DNA of 36,664 nt from Clostridia bacterium (GCA_017508665.1 JAFVYL010000031.1:1-36664), one strand, 5' to 3'; shown: positions 7,874-16,459, counted from the first letter of the stretch. Notes: generated from the letters alone by a model not told the origin. Made by a program: numbers and translations.

Positions 7874-10504
7874 ATGAGAAAAGAACTCGCAAAGAATTAC
7901 AACCCCTCCGAGTTTGAGGACAGACTCTACTCAGAGTGGTGTGAGAAGGGGTATTTTAAGCCCGATCCCGACACAAAGAAAAAGCCTTTTTCCATAGTTA
8001 TCCCTCCGCCTAACGTAACGGGACAGCTCCATATGGGACATGCGCTTGACGAGACACTCCAGGATATACTTGTAAGAACCAAGCGTATGCAGGGCTATTC
8101 TACACTTTGGGTACCCGGCACAGACCACGCCGGTATTGCTACTCAGATCAAGGTTGAGGAAAGACTCCGTGTTGATGAGGGTCTCTCCAGATATGATCTC
8201 GGACGTGATAAGTTCCTTGAGAGAGTATGGGATTGGAAGGATTCATACGAGGCAAGAATCACCGGTCAGCTCAAGAAGCTTGGCGCATCCTGTGATTGGT
8301 CCCGTCAGAGATTCACAATGGACGAGGGTTGCTCAAGAGCAGTACGTGAGGTATTTGTTAACCTTTACGATAAGGGACTTATCTACCGCGGACACAGAAT
8401 TATCAACTGGTGTCCGAGATGTCTTACCGCTCTTTCCGATGCAGAGGTTGAATATAAGGATCAGCCCGGTAACTTCTGGCACATCAAGTATCCGATAAAG
8501 GGCGAGGATGCGTTCGTAGAGATAGCAACCACACGTCCCGAGACTATGTTCGGTGATACCGCCGTTGCTGTCAATCCCGAGGATGAGAACACCAAGCATC
8601 TTATCGGCAAGACTCTTATTCTTCCTATAGTCGGAAGAGAGATCCCCGTTATTGCGGACGATTACGTTGAGATCGGATTCGGTACAGGCTGTGTTAAAAT
8701 CACCCCCGCGCACGATCCCAACGACTTCCTTGTAGGTCAAAGACATAGCCTTGAGCAGATCAAGGTTATGAATGACGATGCTACTATGAATTCATACGCA
8801 GGCAAGTATGAGGGTATGGACAGATACGCTTGCCGTAAGGCGCTCGTTGCCGATCTTGAGGCTGATGGCTTCCTTGTTAAGACCGAGCCCCATGCTCACA
8901 ACGTAGGCACGTGTTACCGCTGCGGAACTACTGTCGAGCCCCTTACCTCGGATCAGTGGTTCGTTAAGATGAAGCCTCTTGCAGCTCCCGCGATCGAGGC
9001 TGTAGAGAACGGATCTATCAAGTTCGTTCCCGAGAGATTCTCTAAGAATTATTTCAACTGGATGAATAACATACTTGACTGGTGCATATCCCGTCAGCTT
9101 TGGTGGGGACATAGAATTCCTGCCTTCTACTGTGACGAGTGCGGTCATATGGAAGTCTCCAAGACCGATATAGATACTTGTCCCAAGTGCGGCGGCAAGG
9201 TAAGACAGGAAGAGGACGTGCTTGATACGTGGTTCTCCTCTGCGCTTTGGCCCTTCTCGACTCTCGGCTGGCCCGACGAGACCGAGGACCTTAAGAGATA
9301 TTATCCCACTTCCGCTCTCGTTACCGGCTACGATATTATCACCTTCTGGGTATCCAGAATGATCTTCTCCGGTCTTGAGCACATGGGTGAAAAGCCGTTT
9401 AGCACCGTGTTTATCCACGGCCTTGTAAGAGATGCGCAGGGCAGAAAAATGTCCAAATCGCTCGGTAACGGTATAGATCCTCTCGAAATCATTGAAAAGT
9501 ACGGCGCGGACGCGCTCAGATTCGCACTTGCTACCGGTAATGCACCCGGTAACGATATGAGATTCTCAGATGAGAAGATCGAGGCGGCAAGAAACTTTGC
9601 AAATAAGCTTTGGAATGCATCGCGTTTCGTACTTATGAACCTCAAGGGAGACGACGAGACTCTTCTTACCGAGCCTAAGGCTGAGGATCTTAAGATTGAG
9701 GACAAGTGGATACTCTCCCGCCTCAATGAGCTCATCAAGACAGTAAATACAAACATGGATAACTATGAGCTTGGTATAGCTCTCGCTGAGATATACTCAT
9801 TCACTTGGGATCTCTTCTGCGACTGGTATATCGAGATGGTCAAGAGCCGCTTCTTCGAGGGCGGAGAGAGTGCGCTTACAGCGGAGAGAGTGCTCGTTAA
9901 GGTTCTCACCGCGATACTCAAGCTTCTCCATCCCTTCATGCCCTTCATTACCGAAGAAATATATCAGGCTATTCCTCACATATGTGAGAGCATAGTGATC
10001 GAAACATATCCCGAATATGATGCAACTCTCAACTATAAGGAAGATGAGGGCCATATCGACAGAATTATAACTGCTATCACCGCTATCAGAGCTCGCCGTC
10101 AGGAGATGAACGTTCCTCCGTCTAAGAAGGCAAAGCTCTACGTTGTAACCAAGTACGAATCCACCTTCAGATCTGCTGAGAAGATCATTGAGAAGCTCGC
10201 ATCCGCATCTGAGGTTATTCTCACAGATTCCTACGATTCTGATGATGCGGTAATGATAGCTACCGATTCCGGATCTCTTTATATCCCGCTTTCAGAGGTT
10301 ATCGACTTTGAAAAGGAAAAGGCGCGTCTTAATGCCGAGATGAAGAAGAACGATGCAGAGATTGAAAGACTTGAGAAGAAGCTTTCCAACGAGGGATTTG
10401 TAGCCAAGGCTCCCGCTCAGGTTATCGAGGGTGAAAGAGCAAAACTTGCAAAGTATCTCGAGACAAGAGATTCTCTTGCTGCAGCTCTTGCAAAGCTCGG
10501 TTAA
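7874..10504 (+). CDS. valS: Valyl-tRNA synthetase
   Basis: Class I aminoacyl-tRNA synthetase charging tRNA-Val. The 876-residue protein has the HIGH-type motif HMGH (residues 53-56), the inserted CP1 editing domain (about 150-390) and zinc-binding cysteines (CDECG...CPKCGG near 419-441). KMSKS follows near residues 522-526, then the anticodon-binding helical domain, and a C-terminal coiled coil rich in Glu and Lys (about 805-876) typical of ValS. Full length and intact. ATG at 7874 follows AAAGGA. It is governed by the valine T-box upstream, and the LRR and HAD genes follow within the same likely transcript. Confidence 0.98.
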   Translation: MRKELAKNYNPSEFEDRLYSEWCEKGYFKPDPDTKKKPFSIVIPPPNVTGQLHMGHALDETLQDILVRTKRMQGYSTLWVPGTDHAGIATQIKVEERLRVDEGLSRYDLGRDKFLERVWDWKDSYEARITGQLKKLGASCDWSRQRFTMDEGCSRAVREVFVNLYDKGLIYRGHRIINWCPRCLTALSDAEVEYKDQPGNFWHIKYPIKGEDAFVEIATTRPETMFGDTAVAVNPEDENTKHLIGKTLILPIVGREIPVIADDYVEIGFGTGCVKITPAHDPNDFLVGQRHSLEQIKVMNDDATMNSYAGKYEGMDRYACRKALVADLEADGFLVKTEPHAHNVGTCYRCGTTVEPLTSDQWFVKMKPLAAPAIEAVENGSIKFVPERFSKNYFNWMNNILDWCISRQLWWGHRIPAFYCDECGHMEVSKTDIDTCPKCGGKVRQEEDVLDTWFSSALWPFSTLGWPDETEDLKRYYPTSALVTGYDIITFWVSRMIFSGLEHMGEKPFSTVFIHGLVRDAQGRKMSKSLGNGIDPLEIIEKYGADALRFALATGNAPGNDMRFSDEKIEAARNFANKLWNASRFVLMNLKGDDETLLTEPKAEDLKIEDKWILSRLNELIKTVNTNMDNYELGIALAEIYSFTWDLFCDWYIEMVKSRFFEGGESALTAERVLVKVLTAILKLLHPFMPFITEEIYQAIPHICESIVIETYPEYDATLNYKEDEGHIDRIITAITAIRARRQEMNVPPSKKAKLYVVTKYESTFRSAEKIIEKLASASEVILTDSYDSDDAVMIATDSGSLYIPLSEVIDFEKEKARLNAEMKKNDAEIERLEKKLSNEGFVAKAPAQVIEGERAKLAKYLETRDSLAAALAKLG

Positions 10505-10533
10505 TTTAAATTTGTAAAAATAGGTTTGCAAAA

Positions 10534-11442
10534 ATGACTGATTTTGTTAAAGATCCTCTTGACGAGGAAGAAAACAAAGTTTTATACAGAGGCTTCTATT
10601 CGGACGGTGAAATGCGCATCGTCCGAGTAGAGGAGGGAATAGTAGAAATCGCTGAAAATGCCTTCCGAGACTGCGAGACTCTCGAGGAGGTGTATCTCCC
10701 TAAATCTCTTGAGAAGATATCTGCCTGCGCATTTGCGGGATGCAAAAATCTTAAGAGGGTCTATATGGAGTACGGACTTGTCGAGATAGGTGACGAGGCT
10801 TTTTCAGGATGCTCATCCATCTATGACGTAAATATTCCGGATACTGTCAAGCGAATAGGCGAGGGAGCATTCGAGGGCTGTGCGGCTCTCGGCAAGATTA
10901 AGCTCTCCGAGTCCGTGTATATGATAGGAGCGGGCGCGTTTGCTTATTGCTTCAATCTGCGCGACATTACCATTCCGGATTCCTGCGTTCTCGTTGAATT
11001 CAACTGCTTCTATTCCTGCTTCTCACTTGAAGCTGTAAAGCTCTCCGATAATATGGCGCTTATAGATGACTCGACCTTTGAGGGGTGCAGATCTCTTTCG
11101 GTTGTAGATATGCCGGTCAAGCTCAAGAAAATAGGCCGCCGTGCATTTGCCGGTTGCTCCTCTCTTCGCTCGCTTATCCTCCCCGTAGGCACGTCCTATA
11201 TCGGACTTGATGCATTCTTCGGTTGCTCATCTCTTTCACGAATAGCTATACCTAAAAGGCTTATGGAATTCGAGGATCTTGAGCTCTTTTCCGGCTGTGA
11301 CAGTCTTGCCGAGATATCATTCGGCGGTAGTGAAGCGATGTTTGATAACTTGACACGCGGTGTGCCTATTTCCGTACAGAGAAGCGATCTTACTCGCATT
11401 ACACCCAAAATAATTTTTATGGATTTGAACGATGAAATATAA
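10534..11442 (+). CDS. BspA-type leucine-rich repeat protein, cytoplasmic
   Basis: About ten LRR_5 (BspA-like) repeats of roughly 23 residues fill the 302-residue product. Each carries an AFxGC-type turn followed by a short beta strand and an IP or LP turn; repeats six, seven and ten deviate (CFYSC, TFEGC, LFSGC). BspA-type proteins are usually secreted adhesins, but there is no signal peptide or membrane anchor here: the N terminus is acidic (MTDFVKDPLDEEE). A cytoplasmic protein-binding role is therefore likely. The gene starts 29 bp after valS and overlaps the following HAD gene by 11 bp, so all three are probably co-expressed under the T-box. Function unknown. Confidence 0.85.
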   Translation: MTDFVKDPLDEEENKVLYRGFYSDGEMRIVRVEEGIVEIAENAFRDCETLEEVYLPKSLEKISACAFAGCKNLKRVYMEYGLVEIGDEAFSGCSSIYDVNIPDTVKRIGEGAFEGCAALGKIKLSESVYMIGAGAFAYCFNLRDITIPDSCVLVEFNCFYSCFSLEAVKLSDNMALIDDSTFEGCRSLSVVDMPVKLKKIGRRAFAGCSSLRSLILPVGTSYIGLDAFFGCSSLSRIAIPKRLMEFEDLELFSGCDSLAEISFGGSEAMFDNLTRGVPISVQRSDLTRITPKIIFMDLNDEI

Positions 11443-12091
11443 ATGTCTTGTACTTGACCACGATGATACCGTGGTTGCCAGCTCCGAGGCGATACACTAT
11501 CCCTCGTTTATCGAATATCTTAAGGATTACCGCCCCGAGCTTGTAAAAAACTACACCTTTGAGAGCTTCATAATCAAAAACTTTGATCCGGGTATAATCT
11601 CCCTCCTTGCCGATGAGGTCGGACTTAACGAGGAGGAGATGAAGCACGAGGAACAGTATTGGCTTGATTTTGTCGAAACCAGATTCCCAAAGGCATACGA
11701 CGGTATATCCGAGATAATCGCGGATTTTAAGGCTCGTGGCGGTATAGTTGCTGTAGCATCTCACTCGATGACGCATTATATAGTGCGCGATTACGAGCAC
11801 AACGCCTTGCCTATGCCCGACGTTATTTACGGTTGGGATATTCCAAAGGAAAACAGAAAGCCGAGTCCTTGGTGCATACTTGATCTGTGCAGCAGATACA
11901 ATCTTAAGCCGGAAGAAATACTCGTAGTTGACGATCTCAAGCCGGGATACGATATGGCACGCGGCGCCGGGGCGCACTTTGCTGCGGCAGGCTGGGCATA
12001 TGACGTACCCGAGATTGCGGACTTTATGAGAAAAAACTGCGACTATTATCTCTCAAGTGTTAATGAGCTTCGCACTTTGCTTGACGAGTAA
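11432..12091 (+). CDS. HAD-superfamily hydrolase
   Basis: Haloacid dehalogenase-like phosphatase of 219 residues. Motif I is LVLDHDDT (nucleophile D9, acid/base D11, T13), motif II is the Ser of VASHS, and motif IV is VVDDLKPG near residue 170. A helical cap lies between motifs I and II, as in phosphoglycolate phosphatase-type members. The start codon lies within the last 11 bases of the LRR gene, which implies translational coupling. A strong stem-loop follows the stop. The substrate is a small phosphorylated metabolite in most relatives, but it cannot be named here. Confidence 0.85.
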   Translation: MKYKCLVLDHDDTVVASSEAIHYPSFIEYLKDYRPELVKNYTFESFIIKNFDPGIISLLADEVGLNEEEMKHEEQYWLDFVETRFPKAYDGISEIIADFKARGGIVAVASHSMTHYIVRDYEHNALPMPDVIYGWDIPKENRKPSPWCILDLCSRYNLKPEEILVVDDLKPGYDMARGAGAHFAAAGWAYDVPEIADFMRKNCDYYLSSVNELRTLLDE

Positions 12092-12101
12092 GAATCAAAC
12101 A

Positions 12102-12147
12102 AAAAACCGCAAGAAGCACTACCCGTGTGTAGCTTCTTGCGGTTTTT
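12102..12147. terminator. Bidirectional intrinsic terminator
   Basis: A 16-bp stem (12102-12117 with 12132-12147) is flanked by A6 on the left and T5 on the right, so it can stop transcription in both directions. It serves the valS-LRR-HAD transcript (+) and the two-gene membrane operon (-). The loop contains a further CTAC/GTAG pairing. Confidence 0.92.
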
Positions 12148-12150
12148 CTA

Positions 12151-12780
12151 TTAAAAGTATCTCATTTCGTCATCTTTTCTGGTTTGTCTGTCGGCATACG
12201 CGACAAAGCTTGAGCCGGTGAAGATCTTCATACCGTTCATCTCATCTCCGGTGAATGCGAGCTTGATTCTTGTTTTCTCCGGCGTGACGTAGCTTACAGC
12301 ATTGGGCGAGGGGTTAAAGAGCAGTATCTTCTCGGTTGTCAGACCGCTCTTTTCATATTCTTCGGATAGCTTCATGGGTGGGAGCATAAATACTTTAGCT
12401 CCTACGGTAAATGCGTGCGCTACGTCCACCATAGCGGAGCGACCGAAAAAGCCTCGGTAAGCTACCCATTTAGATGCCATCTTGATATATCTGACAGAGT
12501 ATTTCTCATCCGCAAAGTGAACGAGGGAGTGCCTGCTTCCTCCTGAATAAAGGCGTATGAGGTATACCGTGTCGAGTATTCTAACCGATATATCGGGCTT
12601 TTCCGACATGAATAGGTTAGGCAAGTAAGGGAAACGTAAGAATTTTATTTCGCCCGAATATTCCTTGACGAGCCTATATAATTTGACGATCATAGCACTC
12701 CTCTTATACGTCCAAACGCTCAGACGGATAAAGAGTATTAAGCCGATGATCAGAAGGATTACGTTGATTATATCTACCAT
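12151..12780 (-). CDS. Unknown protein with one N-terminal membrane segment
   Basis: Not recognised. The 209-residue product has one hydrophobic segment at residues 5-22 followed by WTYKR, so it is a likely N-terminal anchor with a cytoplasmic body by the positive-inside rule. The remaining 185 residues are a mixed alpha/beta domain rich in aromatic and basic residues, with no motif I can name. ATG at 12780 follows AAGGAGG, whose first bases overlap the stop codon of the upstream gene, so the two proteins are translationally coupled and probably act together. The two-way terminator lies just downstream. There is no sign of truncation. Confidence 0.75.
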   Translation of the reverse strand: MVDIINVILLIIGLILFIRLSVWTYKRSAMIVKLYRLVKEYSGEIKFLRFPYLPNLFMSEKPDISVRILDTVYLIRLYSGGSRHSLVHFADEKYSVRYIKMASKWVAYRGFFGRSAMVDVAHAFTVGAKVFMLPPMKLSEEYEKSGLTTEKILLFNPSPNAVSYVTPEKTRIKLAFTGDEMNGMKIFTGSSFVAYADRQTRKDDEMRYF

Positions 12781-12789
12781 ACATCCTCC

Positions 12790-13389
12790 TTATATGTCCG
12801 ATAGCCATGCCGCGCGCCATGATCTGACTGTCAGAGGTATTGCAAGTATTCTTCCTGCAAAGGAGAAGAGCGCGGCAATAAGTACGGCGGGGATGATCGA
12901 TCCTATACCGCATTGTGTTTTGAGTGCATATCCGAGCCAGTTGGGAATGATAAGTCCGAAGTATCCCATAAGCTTGTAGGATATGAAATAAGACGGAATA
13001 ACAATAACAGCCGGGATAAGAGCAGAGGTAATAGCATCCGTTGCAAGAAACTCGTCAAAATACAACTTAAGACCTTCCTTGATCGGATATTTACCGTCGG
13101 TAAGACCGATGAGCCGTTCATACTTTTTGTTTTCGAGCTTAAGCGAGATGAAGTGTATAAGGGATAACGTGAGGAACAGTCCGACTAGGGTCTGTATTCT
13201 CAAAAGTCTGTAATACTCCTCTTTCTCGAGAATTACGCTGTACACAGGAAAAATGCGCGGAAACAGGTGGTTGAGATACGTATACACCCACTCCACTGCT
13301 TCGCAGCAAAAGCCGAAAAGTAAGAGTCCAAACATATATACTATAAGAAAAACTCCTATAGGATTCAGATATCTGTGTCTGAGCTTCAT
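12790..13389 (-). CDS. Unknown four-segment integral membrane protein
   Basis: Not recognised. The 199-residue product has about four hydrophobic segments (roughly residues 10-30, 62-84, 118-140 and 158-185), with a charged loop between the second and third (KLENKKYERL...). ATG at 13389 follows GAGGAGGTGA. It is the first gene of a two-gene operon with the anchored protein downstream and is driven by a perfect consensus promoter (13414-13442), which suggests steady, high-level expression. No transporter signature or enzyme motif was seen. The pair resembles many small clostridial membrane protein pairs of unknown role. Confidence 0.75.
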   Translation of the reverse strand: MKLRHRYLNPIGVFLIVYMFGLLLFGFCCEAVEWVYTYLNHLFPRIFPVYSVILEKEEYYRLLRIQTLVGLFLTLSLIHFISLKLENKKYERLIGLTDGKYPIKEGLKLYFDEFLATDAITSALIPAVIVIPSYFISYKLMGYFGLIIPNWLGYALKTQCGIGSIIPAVLIAALFSFAGRILAIPLTVRSWRAAWLSDI

Positions 13390-13413
13390 CCGACTTCACC
13401 TCCTCTCGAATTC

Positions 13414-13442
13414 ATTATACATAAATCCGCGCGGAATGTCAA
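13414..13442 (-). promoter_or_regulatory. Perfect consensus sigma-A promoter for membrane pair
   Basis: Read on the minus strand: TTGACA (13442-13437), exactly 17 bp, TATAAT (13419-13414). Transcription should start near 13407, leaving a leader of about 17 nt that carries the GAGGAGG ribosome site. This is the only promoter here matching the consensus in all twelve positions. Confidence 0.88.
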
Positions 13443-13478
13443 TACTGCCGTAATTCTCCATATATTTTAAAAAAAGTG

Positions 13479-13507
13479 TTGATTTATTTTTTGGGGTGTG
13501 GTAATAT
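13479..13507 (+). promoter_or_regulatory. Sigma-A promoter for kduI fusion gene
   Basis: TTGATT at 13479-13484, 17-bp spacer, TAATAT at 13502-13507. It diverges from the membrane-pair promoter. A start near 13514 would give only about 9 nt of leader before the GTG at 13523, so the promoter or the start codon may be slightly different. Confidence 0.6.
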
Positions 13508-13522
13508 ATAGGTTGAAAAGGG

Positions 13523-15169
13523 GTGATTGACATAATTAACTTGAAATTGATCCGTGAAAACGGCGACGTTAAGTTCAAGGCCTACGGAAATGAAATAGAC
13601 GAGCATTTCCACGGTGAATACGAGCCCGGTGACAAGTTCAGAATTGAGCTTTGTGACGGCGTTTTCGTGAAGCTGAAGCTTGATCCCACACTCGCTGAAT
13701 CTATCGTATATGTTCCCGACGGAACATTTGAATTTGCCGTTCCCTTTGATAGAGAGCGCAGAGCTTGCTATGCTCCCGGCGCATGGGACGGGGACGATCA
13801 CAGAATCGTTGTATCCGAACCTACTGATGCCGAGATCTATGAGGAGCGCCTCATCTCACTCAACTCGCACGACAGACACAACGTACCGAAGTATTATCCT
13901 CATGCAGTAGCTAATTTTGTTACACGTGAAGAGCCGTGCTTCTTCGAGCGTAATGCGATCGACGGTGTCATCGACAACTCCAACCACGGTGACTTCCCCT
14001 ATCATTCATGGGGTGGCGGTCTCAGAGAGGACCTTGAGTACGAGCTCCACTTTGGACAGGATGTTGAAGTGTCGAGCGTAGTTCTTTTCCTCCGCGCGGA
14101 TTTCCCGCACGACACCTATTGGAAGGAATGTGACGTTGAATTCTCGGATGGAGAAAAGGTACATGCAAATCTTATCGGCACTGCCGACGGTCAGAAGGTA
14201 GACTTCGAGCCGAAAACAACTGAAATGGTAAAGCTAACCGGCTTCAAACAGCAGAGACTTGAGGATGGCTCACTGTCATTCGCAGCTCTCACACAGATTG
14301 AGGTTTACGGTAAATACATAAAAAAGGAGAATGAAGGAATGGAAGTCAGAGACGCTGCTAACGCTAAAGACGTCAAATATTACACTACAGACAGACTCAG
14401 AGAGGAATTCCATATAGCGAACCTCTTCACCAAGGACAATATCAGAATGGTTTACAGCCATATTGACAGAATTATCGTGATCGGTATGATGCCTGTATTC
14501 GCAGAGCTTAAGCTTGAGGCAGGCAAGGAGCTTGCTGCAGATTACTTCCTCGAGAGACGTGAGCTCGGCTGTATTAACATCGGCGGAAAGGGTATTATCA
14601 CTATCGACGGTACAGAATACGAAATGAACCCCAGAGACGGTATCTACGTAGGTATGGGCAATAAGGTTCTTACATTCAAGAGCGTTGACCCTGAGAATCC
14701 CGCAAAGTTCTATATGACATCTTGTCCCGCACACACTCAGTATCCTATCGTCAAGATAGATATCACCAAGGCTCGTAAGGTTCCTTGCGGCTCTGTTGAG
14801 GATTGCAACAAGAGAGTTATCAATCAGTACATACACCCCGAGGTTATGAAGTCCTGCCAGCTTGCTATGGGTCTTACTCAGCTTGAGGTTGGCTCTAACT
14901 GGAACACTATGCCTTGCCATACCCACGATAGAAGAATGGAGGTTTACCTCTATCTTGATATGGACAGAAACGATGCTGTCTTCCATATGATGGGTGAGCC
15001 CAAGGAGACCAGACACATCATTATGCACAACGAGGAGGCAGTTATTTCTCCCTCTTGGTCCATTCACTCCGGTGTAGGTACCAGAAACTACTCGTTCATT
15101 TGGGCTATGTGCGGTGAAAATCAGGAATTCACCGATATGGACCATATCGAAACTAAGGAATTAAGATAA
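13523..15169 (+). CDS. kduI: Carbohydrate-binding-like domain fused to KduI isomerase
   Basis: The 548-residue product joins two proteins. Residues 1-272 are beta-rich: a short N-terminal jelly-roll-like part, then a discoidin-like part with the AIDGVIDNSNHG, SWGGG, RADFPHD and ALTQIEVYG motifs. I recall these from separate clostridial carbohydrate-binding-like proteins. Residues 273-548 are a complete 4-deoxy-L-threo-5-hexosulose-uronate ketol-isomerase. The cupin zinc site is visible as HTHDRRME (about 468-475), with a further His in WSIHSG. KduI converts 5-keto-4-deoxyuronate to 2,5-diketo-3-deoxygluconate, which KduD next door reduces. The GTG at 13523 has a poorly spaced AAAGGGG; a TTG at 13541 is an alternative. 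The ATG at 14339 could start free KduI. Confidence 0.88.
   Translation: MIDIINLKLIRENGDVKFKAYGNEIDEHFHGEYEPGDKFRIELCDGVFVKLKLDPTLAESIVYVPDGTFEFAVPFDRERRACYAPGAWDGDDHRIVVSEPTDAEIYEERLISLNSHDRHNVPKYYPHAVANFVTREEPCFFERNAIDGVIDNSNHGDFPYHSWGGGLREDLEYELHFGQDVEVSSVVLFLRADFPHDTYWKECDVEFSDGEKVHANLIGTADGQKVDFEPKTTEMVKLTGFKQQRLEDGSLSFAALTQIEVYGKYIKKENEGMEVRDAANAKDVKYYTTDRLREEFHIANLFTKDNIRMVYSHIDRIIVIGMMPVFAELKLEAGKELAADYFLERRELGCINIGGKGIITIDGTEYEMNPRDGIYVGMGNKVLTFKSVDPENPAKFYMTSCPAHTQYPIVKIDITKARKVPCGSVEDCNKRVINQYIHPEVMKSCQLAMGLTQLEVGSNWNTMPCHTHDRRMEVYLYLDMDRNDAVFHMMGEPKETRHIIMHNEEAVISPSWSIHSGVGTRNYSFIWAMCGENQEFTDMDHIETKELR
14325..14341 (+). promoter_or_regulatory. Internal Shine-Dalgarno and ATG before the KduI domain
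   Basis: AGGAG at 14325-14329 lies 9 nt before an in-frame ATG at 14339-14341, exactly where the KduI domain begins. Translation from here gives 276 residues, against 278 for E. coli KduI as I remember it. Out-of-frame TAA triplets at 14311 and 14319 sit just upstream, as if a separate upstream gene once ended here. Confidence 0.6.
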
Positions 15170-15194
15170 TTTTAAATACAAGGAGAAAACCGAA

Positions 15195-15998
15195 ATGGCA
15201 AACACACAGATATTCAATCTTGAAGGTAAGGTAGCACTTATTACCGGTGCTTCTTACGGTATCGGTTATGCAATCGCAAAGGGACTTGCAGCCGCCGGTG
15301 CAACCATCGTTTTCAACGATATTAAGCAGGAGTTCGTAGATAAGGGACTTGCTTCATACGAGGCAGACGGCATAAAGGCTCACGGTTACGTATGTGACGT
15401 TACCGATGAGGATGCCGTTAACGCAATGGTAGCTCAGATCGAGCGTGAAGTTGGCGTTATCGACATTCTTGTAAACAACGCAGGTATCATTAAGAGAATT
15501 CCTATGATCGAAATGAAGGCTTCCGAGTTCAGACAGGTTATTGACGTTGACCTCAATGCTCCCTTCATCGTATCCAAGGCTGTTATTCCTTCTATGATCA
15601 AGAAGGGCGCAGGAAAGATCATCAATATCTGCTCTATGATGAGTGAGTTCGGCCGTGAGACCGTTTCTGCTTATGCATCCGCAAAGGGTGGCCTTAAGAT
15701 GCTTACCAGAAACATCGCATCCGAGTACGGTCAGTACAACATTCAGTGCAACGCTATCGGCCCCGGTTATATAGCTACTCCTCAGACTGCACCTCTCCGT
15801 GAGACTCAGCCCGATGGATCGAAGCACCCCTTCGACATTTTCATCACCGAGACCAAGACTCCCGCAGGCCGTTGGGGCAACCCCGAGGACCTTGCAGGAC
15901 CTGCAGTATTCCTTTCCTCCTCTGCATCTGATTTTGTAAACGGTCAGATACTTTATGTAGATGGCGGTATCCAGGCATACTTCGGTAAGCAGCCCTGA
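15195..15998 (+). CDS. kduD: SDR oxidoreductase KduD / gluconate 5-dehydrogenase
   Basis: Short-chain dehydrogenase of 267 residues that most likely reduces 2,5-diketo-3-deoxygluconate to 2-keto-3-deoxygluconate with NAD(P)H. The cofactor motif TGASYGIG lies near residues 18-25, NNAG near 93-96, the catalytic Ser in ICSMMSE and the YxxxK site in YASAKGG near 161. The C-terminal FVNGQILYVDGG is standard for classical SDRs. ATG at 15195 follows AAGGAG, 25 bp after the kduI fusion, so the two are co-transcribed and act in sequence. By sequence alone a gluconate 5-dehydrogenase is also possible; the kduI and GH88 neighbours favour KduD. Confidence 0.88.
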   Translation: MANTQIFNLEGKVALITGASYGIGYAIAKGLAAAGATIVFNDIKQEFVDKGLASYEADGIKAHGYVCDVTDEDAVNAMVAQIEREVGVIDILVNNAGIIKRIPMIEMKASEFRQVIDVDLNAPFIVSKAVIPSMIKKGAGKIINICSMMSEFGRETVSAYASAKGGLKMLTRNIASEYGQYNIQCNAIGPGYIATPQTAPLRETQPDGSKHPFDIFITETKTPAGRWGNPEDLAGPAVFLSSSASDFVNGQILYVDGGIQAYFGKQP

Positions 15999-15999
15999 T

Positions 16000-16395
16000 T
16001 TTTTCGGATATTTCCCCCGTATTTTACCAAGCTCGTCGTAGATAGCTACGACTTCGGGTAAAAGTACGTGAAAACTATCTCGAAAAAACAAGTTTTTCCG
16101 GATATTTTCTCCGTATTCTACCAAACTCCGGGTAGTTTTCTATTGCTTACTCCTATGTGACGCAAGCTCGCATTGCGACCTTGGTGCTATGCACCTATAC
16201 TCTTTTGACAAAGAGTCGTCACGGAGCAATCTTCGCGAGCGTCCTTGTAAGCGAGCTTACAGATACGCTTTCGCTTGATTATCCGGGCAGAAGTACGTGA
16301 CAACTACCTCGAAAAAACGAGTTTTTCCGGGCATTTCCCCGGTACCCTATAAAGCTCGCTGTATATTGATACGGATTGGGGTAGAAATACGGTTA
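16000..16395. repeat. Three tandem units of a long imperfect hairpin repeat
   Basis: This fills most of the 542-bp gap after kduD. A left module of about 36 bp (TTTTTCCGGATATTT...CCGTATTCTACCAA type) occurs at 16000, 16092 and 16321. A complementary right module of about 38 bp (CGGGTAAAAGTACGTG...CTCGAAAAAAC type) occurs at 16055 and 16283, with a decayed copy near 16375. Left and right arms pair, so each unit folds into a long stem. In unit 1 the tip is GTCGTAG-ATAG-CTACGAC. Unit 2 is interrupted by about 147 bp of other hairpins. No ORF was seen. It may be a non-autonomous repeat element or a structured RNA. Confidence 0.7.
16136..16282. other. Hairpin-rich insert within the second repeat unit
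   Basis: The insert is bounded by near-identical octamers CCGGGTAG (16128-16135) and CCGGGCAG (16283-16290). It contains an outer GTGACG/CGTCAC pairing that encloses CGCAA...TTGCG, GGTGC-TAT-GCACC and ACTCTTTTGACAAAGAGT hairpins, giving a cloverleaf-like layout. A GTAAGC-GA-GCTTAC hairpin follows. It is not a tRNA: no T-loop or anticodon arm can be identified. Confidence 0.5.
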
Positions 16396-16423
16396 AAGGT
16401 ATTCAAATCAAAATCTCGTCTCT

Positions 16424-16452
16424 TTGAGTGCGAGAATACTGCAAAGTAAATA
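16424..16452 (+). promoter_or_regulatory. Candidate promoter for GH88-GH95
   Basis: TTGAGT at 16424-16429, 17-bp spacer, TAAATA at 16447-16452. The start would fall near 16459, at the foot of the perfect hairpin at 16460-16487, placing that hairpin at the mRNA 5' end. Two hexamer positions deviate on each side, so this is tentative. Confidence 0.45.
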
Positions 16453-16459
16453 GTTTGTA

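Noticed and set aside
14276-15145. Long open frame on the minus strand opposite KduI (289 codons)
   Set aside because: It is a shadow of the KduI frame caused by codon bias; no ribosome site or recognisable domain.
16136-16282. tRNA gene in the cloverleaf-like insert
   Set aside because: The stems do not have tRNA dimensions, and there is no T-loop, anticodon arm or CCA-end acceptor pairing.
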